This document shows positions 56,801 through 64,000 of a stretch of DNA of 64,000 nucleotides, in pieces (position 1 is the stretch's first letter; the number at the start of each line of letters is the position of its first letter). Source of the stretch: Medicago truncatula (taxonomy: Eukaryota; Streptophyta; Magnoliopsida; Fabales; Fabaceae). A program made the translations under genes and the position numbers. The stretch lies in NCBI RefSeq assembly GCF_003473485.1, contig NC_053046.1:37471832-37535831 (forward strand), read 5' to 3'. The notes beneath the pieces are model-generated. The model had not been told where the DNA came from. It searched no databases and worked only from the letters and a program-made list of their open reading frames with translations.

Positions 56801-57996
56801 AACAAGTGCCTGCATAACTAGACAATTTCTCTGCACAATTTGTTCTACTTTTATTAGAAGTGTCGTTGGATTTACTCAGATTATCCCTTCTTAACAGCAT
56901 ACATCCCATTCTTAAAGTACCTGCAACATGGTACGTTGGAGGCTGTTACAGAAGGGTTTGATTTTTAGACGATTTCAGAGTATAGACGGCACCCAGGAAC
57001 CGAGGAACAAACATTGGATCTCACACCAACTCATAGTTGGTTCTGATTTATGTATGTTCTATTATTTCTATGTTATTAATTGTTTTGGTTATGAGTAGCT
57101 TAGCTTTTAGATTCACTAAGCAATGAGATGAATATGTTGCAATCAATGAACATATAATTTGTTAAGAACTCTCTTCCACATCTAATCTTTATTTAAAATT
57201 GTTTGTGTTTAATGATTTTCATATAATTGTGTATGACTACTAGCTCTACCTTTTCAGTTGTATGAATTGATCTTAGACTTTAATTGACTACTAGTCATAG
57301 CTGTTAAATCTAAACTAATGATTCTGTTTAACTTTACATATTAAGATAGAGATAGAAAATTGTGAGTTATGACTTAGGGATTAACAAACTAAAGATTGCT
57401 TCCGCAATTAGGAATGGACTTAAGAGGTTATAACTTAGGAAATAGTTTTGAGTCAAAAGATTGATCAAAACTATTAGGTTAATCCGTCGTAAAGTTAGGT
57501 GAACATTGAGAGAGAAGAGGAGCAAATTATTCACAGTGCGCAACAGAGGATTCGAAAGTTTGTTCATCTGTTTTAATCTAATTTTCAAACCAATTTAATT
57601 ACCGTGTAATAAGTTTAATGCAACCGATCCAACTGCCTAGTGCAACCACCCAATTTAACATATCCTTTAAGTTAACAAAATTGTTGAGTAGAAATTAACA
57701 ACGGTCCTCGTGGATGCAAATTTTATTATTACTTCGATAGATTAGGTACACTTGTCAAATCAAATCAATTCATCGTCGAGAATTAAATAGTATAACATAG
57801 GAAGATCTTTTATCCATACCAAAAAAAAAAAAAAATTACTTTCTGATGCAATGAAAATTTCCTTTTTCTTTCAACCTTTACCTTAAACTAAAAAAGAAAA
57901 AAGGAATCCCTGTTAGAAAAGAAATGAGATTTTTTTTTTCTTTTTTATTTCCTTTCACATACGAAATCAATTGATATTTTTTGGATCTGTATCCAT

Positions 57997-58070
57997 CGGG
58001 ACTGACGGGACTCGAACCCGCAGCTTCCGCCTTGACAGGGCGGTGCTCTGACCAATTGAACTACAATCCC
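57997..58070 (-). tRNA. trnD-GUC: Plastid-derived tRNA-Asp (GUC)
   Basis: The 74-nt gene begins GGGATTGTAGTTCAATTGGT on the minus strand. The anticodon loop CCTGTCAAG carries GTC, and the T arm GGTTCGAGTCC pairs. The acceptor stem GGGATTG/CAGTCCC is complete. The sequence looks whole, but it sits in nuclear DNA, so function is doubtful. Confidence 0.93.
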
Positions 58071-58457
58071 AGGGAAAAAGTTGTATAGCATACATATTCT
58101 TACTATTTCATTCAAACCCTTTGTTTTTCTATTTTAGATTCGAACCCCTGTACTGTAACTGAAAGAGGCAGACTTATATATTGATATTTTTATGGGTCTG
58201 CACTTTAGCGAGATCGACACGGATTATTCGCAATCCGTTCCTTATTGCTAACTTGATTGAAAAATCAATGAATCAAGGAAACAAAAAAGACTCTTTTTTT
58301 ACTTGAATGCTTTCCTAAGACTTTATATTTTAAAATCCCGATAGGAATTTTTCAATAAATAGCACTCGAGATTTTATTCTTCTGTATGGGAGCCCATTGG
58401 TGATTTTCAGAGAACACCAAATGGGTTATATCATTGCATGGTGGATCAGTAAATTTT

Positions 58458-58535
58458 TGGGCCGAGCTGGATTTGAACCAGCGTAGACATATTGCCAACG
58501 AATTTACAGTCCGTCCCCATTAACGGCATCGACCC
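58458..58535 (-). pseudogene. trnY-GUA: Plastid-derived tRNA-Tyr (GUA), D arm deleted
   Basis: The acceptor GGGTCGA/TCGGCCC-type stem, anticodon loop ACTGTAAAT (GTA), long variable arm and T arm TGGTTCAAATCC are present. The length is 78 nt against about 84 in plastids. The region after GGGTCGATGCC lacks about six bases that normally form the D arm. A tRNA pseudogene is therefore likely. Confidence 0.85.
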
Positions 58536-58595
58536 AGGAAGAATCAATTTTAGTCTTTATTGATAATCCTTGATCAATTTCCTTTTGTAGTACCC

Positions 58596-58668
58596 TACCC
58601 CCAGGGGAAGTCGAATCCCCGTTGCCTCCTTGAAAGAGAGATGTCCTAAACCACTAGACGATGGGGGC
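58596..58668 (-). tRNA. trnE-UUC: Plastid-derived tRNA-Glu (UUC)
   Basis: The 73-nt gene begins GCCCCCATCGTCTAGTGGTT on the minus strand, with anticodon loop CTTTCAAGG (TTC) and T arm GGGGATTCGACTTCCCC. From memory of the plastid sequence, two transitions are present (D loop and the base before the T arm), as expected of a decaying nuclear copy. The fold remains possible. Confidence 0.9.
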
Positions 58669-59293
58669 ATACTTGCCCGACCTCAATTCTACTATGTTCA
58701 TACATAGTATGAACAGTTTTTTGAAATTGTCAATATAATGATATGATTCGATCAGAAGGATCTTTTAGAATTCCTTAAAATTTAGATTTCGAAATTGTTC
58801 ATTCCAATCACCAATCTATAAAACTATAAAAAAAAAAATAATCTACTCTTAAAAAAAGAATGTGAAAGAAAACAAAAGAAAGAGAGAATCCTTTCAGGGA
58901 ATGATTGATTTTCTGGAACAGGCACGGCATTAACACCTCATTTCTTTCACTTTCATTCAGTGTTAAGAAGATTGAATTAGTGGGTACATGTATCAATGAA
59001 ATGAATTTTGTGTTATGATGAAGATGATTTCAATTCGAATCGGTTTTGAAAAAATCCATTCCATTGATATTTTTCAAATCCAATATCAAAAAATCCTTTT
59101 TTTAACTATACTTACTAGGTAAATCCAATTTATTGTTCGTTAAAAAGTTGCTATGTAAAAAAAAAAGATCTATTCTATATATATAATTTAATATATAATT
59201 TATATATAATTTGAGTATATGCAGTAACAAATAGATGTACTAAACTCATATCCATATTGGATGGTTCCTTATTCGGGAATTGACTCAAATGGA

Positions 59294-59365
59294 GCCCCTT
59301 TAACTCAGTGGTAGAGTAACGCCATGGTAAGGCGTAAGTCATCGGTTCAAATCCGATAAGGGGCT
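59294..59365 (+). tRNA. trnT-GGU: Plastid-derived tRNA-Thr (GGU)
   Basis: The 72-nt gene begins GCCCCTTTAACTCAGTGGTA, with anticodon loop CATGGTAAG (GGT) and T arm CGGTTCAAATCCG, ending AAGGGGCT. It is divergently oriented from trnE, as in legume plastomes. It looks whole. Confidence 0.93.
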
Positions 59366-62090
59366 TTTTTGTCAAAAAATGACAACAGTAGTATTCCGAT
59401 TTGAAGGAAGAATAGAGATATTCTTGATATTTGTAAGAAGTTTCTCTTTGTAAAAAAAACTATACCTATCAAGTTTTTTGCGCCGTTGTTGGGGACGGTT
59501 GAATCATTTCGACTTGACAATTTTGTTATTATTTAGGATTCATGTCAGTTACATTTTTTGTATTTATATATTGAAGAAAAAAGTATGATTTATGCTCTTC
59601 ATGTCTATTATATCATTCTTTGCTACTAAAAAATATATACAAGTTTTCTAGCAATGATAGACATGATCCATCTAGGTGATACATAATAGGTTTTTATGGG
59701 GAAAATCATCATAATGGATATTGTGAAGGGAAGAAAGAGGTGATCTACATCGATTACAACTCTCAACTTTAAAATATTTTAGATGAATTCTTGAGGTTAA
59801 ATCGAGTTTCATTTGATAAAACTGAAGTTCAGTGTGGTGGTTTTGTTGAGAAAGTAAATGAACATGAGAAGAAGTTTGTTGAGATAAAGACCGAGTGTCA
59901 TGCTATTGTGGTGGAAGAAAATCCGCAAGTAAGGAGTGTTGGTCTCTACCTGAAGTCTCATTCAATGGGGTTAAGGGAAACCATTCAAGTGCAAAGGGAT
60001 ACATATTCCTCTCTATGGTGGGAAAGCTCAAATGACAAAGGTTTAGCAGTTAGAGCATGGAAGCATTTGTTGATTTGCATGAAGTTCATGGAATTTCTAC
60101 CAAACAACAGGAAGAAGAAGGATGATGCGTTCTTTATGTCATACATGCCACCCTAAAAATGGTTAAGACGTCAAGCTTAATGACAAAAAATAAAGCGCTT
60201 GATGGGAGGCAACCCATCATATTTCTAATATTTGTTATTTGGATGTTCTTTTTTTTATTTTGAGTCGTATGTTAGACATTGTGTGACCGTGTCAGTGTTA
60301 TGTTCTATTGTATTCCTGTTATGTACTGCACAACTTTGTTTATTATTAAAGAATTTGCTTGTTTTTTTGGAAATCTATCAGTCTCATAACAGATGCTTAT
60401 ACCAATGATATTTCAAAAGAGGGGTGATGCCGCATGGAACTTCAACATGAAGTGTACGGCAATTGGAAGTTAGGAAGCCACAAATCCCAGAAAATTTAAC
60501 TTGTAAGGTCCATAGCCAAATTTTATTTTTTCAATTTTACATATATGAGTGTTTCATGCACCTATCATTTCTAAAACTTTCGATGTTTCTCTATTTTGTT
60601 GATTGGTCTTGTTTTGTACACACTAAGGTAAAATGCTTTTTTACCTAAAGACTCTTTTAGCCCACCTTGAATTTTATGTTTATATTTATCTTTTGTAAAG
60701 CAAAATTGAGCCTTTAGGATTATACCTCATTGTTCGGTGACTAACCACATTACAAACCTAGAACTAGAAGACCTTAAGTGTGAATGACCCTAATTTTTTT
60801 TTGGAGTTAAGCTTTTTAGGTTGTGTGTAATGTTTAAGTTTGGGATTCCTGTTGGAACTACCAACATTCAATGTTTGGGGTAGGGGTACTAGAGAACCTA
60901 AGAGATGGAAAATGTCTCTTGATAATTGGGGGGGAGGGGGGATTTGGTATTGATTATTTTTCTCACTGACAGCAAAGTAGAATGAGCTTAACTCCATTGT
61001 TTGTTTAACACTACTTTCCCAAAAATATCCCAAGTTACCTACTTAAGCCCCATTATAACCCAAAAAGTCCTTAAAAGGGTGTACTTGACAATGATTTTGA
61101 TTGACAGTTTAGAAATGTTTCAAACCTATCATAATATGGTAGACCTGCATGTCGAATGTGAGAACTCTTTTCAAATTTGTGCCAGGAGTTGTGGATAAGG
61201 AGGATCGAGCAAGGCATACAATACATAATTACACCGATCAGGAGTGAATTTTTGATAATACCATTGGTTGGTAAGATATTATATTACTGTTATTTTCTAA
61301 TTTATAAGTAGATTCCTTGAGAACTAGGAATGATGCAGGTTTTAGGTTGTGACGATATTAGGTCATACTCATGTTTTTAGTTTGTTTTTATTCCTTTTTT
61401 AGTAAGTTAGAACGTCTTTTTCATGAATTGCATGATGAAACAAGCTGATAGTTGTCAAAAGTGTTAAGAGGTCATATGGCTATGAAATGGGCAAGTTTTG
61501 CACAATTTTGAGAAGATTTTGGAAGCTTTAGCTACTAGAAAAATCGTGCCACGATACAGGTCCATCGTGGCACGTCTGAAGGAGCATTAGGATCTGGAGT
61601 TTGTTAATTCCCCGAGGACCATTGTTAATTTGTACTCAACAATTTCGTTGACTTAAAAAATATGTTAAATTGGGGGGTCGCCCTAAGTAGTTGGATTGGT
61701 TGCATAAAACTTATAACACAGTAATTAAATTGGTTTGAAAATTAGATTAAAAACAGATGATCAAGCCTTCGAATCCTCAAGTGTGCATTGTGAATAATTT
61801 TCTCATCTTCTCTCTCAATGTTCACCTAGCTTTACGATGATTTAACCTAATAGTTTTGATAAATCTCTTGACTCAAAACCCTTTCCTAAGTTATAATCTC
61901 TTAATCTCTTAAGTCGATTCGTAACCGCAGAAGCATACATTAGTTCGTTAATCCCTAAGTCATAACTCACAAATTTTCTATCTCTAGCTTAATATGTATA
62001 GTTAAATAGAATCATTAGTTCAGATGTAACAACTATGGCTAGTTGTCAATTAAATTCTAAGATCAATTCATACAACTCAAATTTTCTTCT

Positions 62091-63330
62091 TTTGCGTTAG
62101 CTTATATAGCTCCCTTTCTCAACCCAATGTCCCCTACTACAAGTTAATCACGTCATCTCCTATTGTTTCCTCCAATTACGTTATTCCTTCGTGTACATGT
62201 GTCATATGGTTTCTTGTTGTGGCGCCACATGAACAAAAAGGGCAATACATTGACCAATGAGAATGCACTTCTGTTATGTATAACAATTGAGAAAGAGGCC
62301 TCACGTTACTTCTATGTTGGAAAAAATGAAATACATGTCCATTATGAAACGTGAGTTAACTCACGTTAGATAGACATCAAACTGCACTTAACTCGCGTTG
62401 GCTCAACGTGACTTAAATCACGTTGATGGTATCCATAACTTATGTTGGGGTTATTTTAGACAGTTTAAGGAGGGAATGAGCAAATATGATGGGGAGATGA
62501 GCAATTTTCAGAATAGGAAACTATACTTCAAAGCCCATGTTGGAAAACATAAGTATATGACTATCGGGTCAAATATTCTCCAAGCCCAAAACTTTTATAT
62601 TGGTAATACACAGCCCTAATCTCATAATAGTGTGTGCCACTACATTATCTCCAATCTCACCTATACGATGTACTGTATTCTGTATCTTCATTCCTCACCT
62701 TTGAAATTTAATCCAATTTCTACTAGCAAAAGATCAAAGAATAAGAGAGAAATAAGAATGTTTCTACTTTCTATTTTTATTTCTCTACTATCTTCAAACT
62801 TAGAAGAATGAAGATGAAATCTAGGTACCTTCGCTCATGTCAAAGGACATTGATTTCTTTTCTTATTTTTTCTTAAAAATTAAAATGCGATCCAACCCAT
62901 AGAAACGACTAAACCATCGGTTTTTTGATTTTTTCCCTATTGTTGACCGGTTCTTATACTTGACAGTTTTTAGTACTGATCATACTGGATATAGGTCCGG
63001 TTTCTGGTCCAATCTATTGAACATGTCGGTCCAGTTCGGTTTTAACTACCTTACTAATAATATATCAAAATAACTATTATAAAATAAATAGTTAAATAGA
63101 ACAATAAATTGTACCAAAAAATAGGACAACTGAAAGAAGTAATTAAATATAAATATGCAAACACTTATTATTGACCTAATACACACGAAAACATCACAAT
63201 AATTAACTAATATAATAACTAGTGATTTACTTTACATTTATAACAACATTAATATAGTGTGGCATGGATACATCAATCACACACAAACACATACTGATAC
63301 TACGAATATACTAGTCTAATTTTCCATGGA
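62091..63330. other. Intergenic DNA with a MULE-family relic
   Basis: At 62349-62366 the palindrome ACGTGAGTTAACTCACGT is followed by AACTCGCGTTGGCTCAACGT and GACTTAAATCACGTT. This is the same palindrome-rich subterminal pattern as the left end of the MULE at 36983. It is probably a degraded relative spanning about 62200-62600. The rest is AT-rich and non-coding. Confidence 0.45.
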
Positions 63331-63420
63331 GACTTTCCGTACACTTGACTGGTGTCCCTAACTACCCCCATTTCTACTACTGTAAAAATATTTTATACCA
63401 TTTCCACCACCACCCTTTTT
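63330..63420 (-). pseudogene. Type 1 GRP exon end, relic (unit 5)
   Basis: GTACACTTGACTGGTGTCCC followed by CCCATTTCTAC and TTTCCACCACCACCC resembles the 3-prime end of the type 1 gene at 54185-54270 (ACACTTGACTTATATCCC). The frame is lost. It sits directly downstream of the type 2 exon, as in the other units. Confidence 0.45.
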
Positions 63421-63476
63421 CCATTATTGGTCTCCTTTCCACCCATCGAAAAGTTCTATAACTTTTCATCTCCGCC

Positions 63477-63775
63477 TCATTTTCCACCACCTCCTTTTCC
63501 TACTCCGGGAATGGGTATTCTGTATCCACCACCTCCCCCTTTTCCACCTTTTCCACTGCCGCCCCCTTTTCGACCGGTAGTCTGCCATCCTGTGCCCTTA
63601 GTAATACTAATATCCTTATCCCATATTGTTCCATCGACATACCCTTTTCTACAATGAATCTCTATTCCATCACCACAACCGTCATTGCTTTTCCCTTCGT
63701 TGCCCTTCAAAATTGCACCTAAGCAAGACCAGTATGCACAACAATAGTTAGTATTTGATTTTTCTATTTCCCAAA
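63477..63775 (-). CDS. Nodule-type GRP, type 2, second exon only (gene runs off the window)
   Basis: This exon has an intact acceptor (TTTTCAG before 63775). It reads WEIEKSNTNYCCAYWSCLGA, KSNDGCGDGIEIHCRKGYVD, ISITKGTGWQTTGRKGGGSG, GYRIPIPGVGKGGGGK, then TGA. Relative to the 33.58-kb gene it lacks three residues before CC, has an insert of about seven residues (TIWDKDI region), and stops six residues early; the old terminator TTATAG follows in frame. The intron starts with a TA microsatellite (63785-63828). The signal-peptide exon should lie beyond 64000. Whether the gene is functional cannot be judged from this part. Confidence 0.65.
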
Positions 63776-63781
63776 CTGAAA

Positions 63782-63784
<3 letters not shown>

Positions 63785-63828
<44 letters not shown>
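63785..63828. repeat. TA dinucleotide microsatellite
   Basis: There are about 20 TA units in the intron of the edge GRP gene, close to the exon 2 acceptor. It is likely polymorphic. Confidence 0.9.
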
Positions 63829-63831
<3 letters not shown>

Positions 63832-64000
63832 AAAACTACAACTTTCAACACTTTTGAACTGACTTTTTTCTTTTTAAAAATACCCTCAACTTTCAATACA
63901 AATAACACACATAACAAATATATAACAATAAATTAGATGTTAAAAAATGTGACAAACATGTTATGAATATCTGTATGTATCTGGTTTTTTTCCTTTATCA

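Larger units (their letters stand above)
57770..59465. other. Nuclear insert of plastid DNA (NUPT), trnD-trnY-trnE-trnT region
   Basis: Four tRNA genes occur in the plastid order with plastid spacing and orientation: trnD, trnY and trnE on the minus strand, trnT on the plus strand. The surrounding spacers are of plastid character. The window around it is nuclear, so this is transferred DNA. The ends are estimated from where the Athila LTR sequence stops (near 57770) and where the primer-binding-site region resumes (near 59465). Confidence 0.88.
56900..62090. mobile_element. Ty3/Gypsy Athila-like relic with inverted LTR copies
   Basis: This is a fossil and clearly broken, with at least one rearrangement and one foreign insert. 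Left part: LTR-derived sequence from about 56900 to 57770, including TTTTGGTTATGAGTAGCTTA and ACAACGGTCCTCGTGG. A primer-binding-site-like GCGCCGTTGTTGGGGACGG lies at 59480-59498; it is complementary to tRNA-Asp with some divergence, as in Athila. Next is an internal remnant with AAAGCGCTTGATGGGAGGCA at 60193-60212, another Athila hallmark. Right part: an LTR copy in inverted orientation (about 61605-62080). It is old, judged by divergence of the two LTR copies. Confidence 0.7.

Noticed and set aside
57997-59365. tRNA cluster as active nuclear tRNA genes
   Set aside because: The order, spacing and sequences are those of the plastid trnD-trnY-trnE-trnT region, one member lacks part of its D arm, and the cluster sits inside a retroelement relic.
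59791-60156. 121-codon frame as a host gene
   Set aside because: It lies in the internal remnant of the Athila-like element and shows no host domain. It is best read as part of that fossil.

Overview
The window looks like nuclear DNA of a legume, most likely Medicago or a close relative. It is AT-rich, with few genes and many transposons. The legume assignment rests on nodule-type glycine-rich protein (GRP) genes with a conserved signal-peptide exon, on recognisable Medicago-style SINEs, MITEs and MULEs, and on intron-containing plant genes. This is inference from remembered families; no search was run.

Layout. 1-5.6 kb: relics of non-LTR retrotransposons (LINE ORF2 ends, an RNase H relic), a SINE and MITEs. 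5.6-7.6 kb: a complete Sec61 gamma gene on the minus strand, 69 aa, two coding exons, with a probable intron starting directly after the stop codon. 8.1-9.0 kb: a LINE relic. 9.7-11.3 kb: an F-box/LRR/FBD gene on the plus strand, three exons. 13.9-14.35 kb: a two-exon acidic GRP gene on the plus strand, flanked by copies of a repeat that recurs at 26.2-27.3 kb. 18.0-20.5 kb: a 2.47-kb palindrome made of two head-to-head copies of a hAT-like non-autonomous element. 20.7-31 kb: SINEs, Stowaway MITEs and otherwise featureless AT-rich DNA.

31.3-55.5 kb: a tandem array of about four GRP gene units on the minus strand, with a fifth partial unit at the right edge (63.3-64 kb). Each unit has a promoter block with a repeated motif beside the TATA box, a signal-peptide exon, and one or two alternative second exons: type 1 (VHGYANW) and type 2 (glycine/lysine-rich, with a DCC-YW motif). 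The copies decay differently. Those starting at 33.58 kb (type 2) and 54.71 kb (type 1) look intact. The 36.4-kb copy has a premature stop, and the 51.0-kb copy has a frameshifted type 1 exon and no splice acceptor for type 2.

A 7.6-kb MULE (36983-44618, 9-bp target duplication) sits inside the array. It contains a Copia-type LTR remnant (39296-44242, 5-bp duplication), which itself contains a Gypsy-type LTR remnant (40386-42513, 5-bp duplication). A paralogous unit keeps the unoccupied MULE target site.

56.5-62.1 kb: an old Athila-type Ty3/Gypsy relic with LTR copies in opposite orientation. A plastid DNA insert carrying trnD-GUC, trnY-GUA, trnE-UUC and trnT-GGU lies between its LTR end and its primer-binding site.

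The genes do not form an operon-like system. The coherent biology is a small secreted-protein gene family expanding by tandem duplication, exon substitution and transposon insertion.
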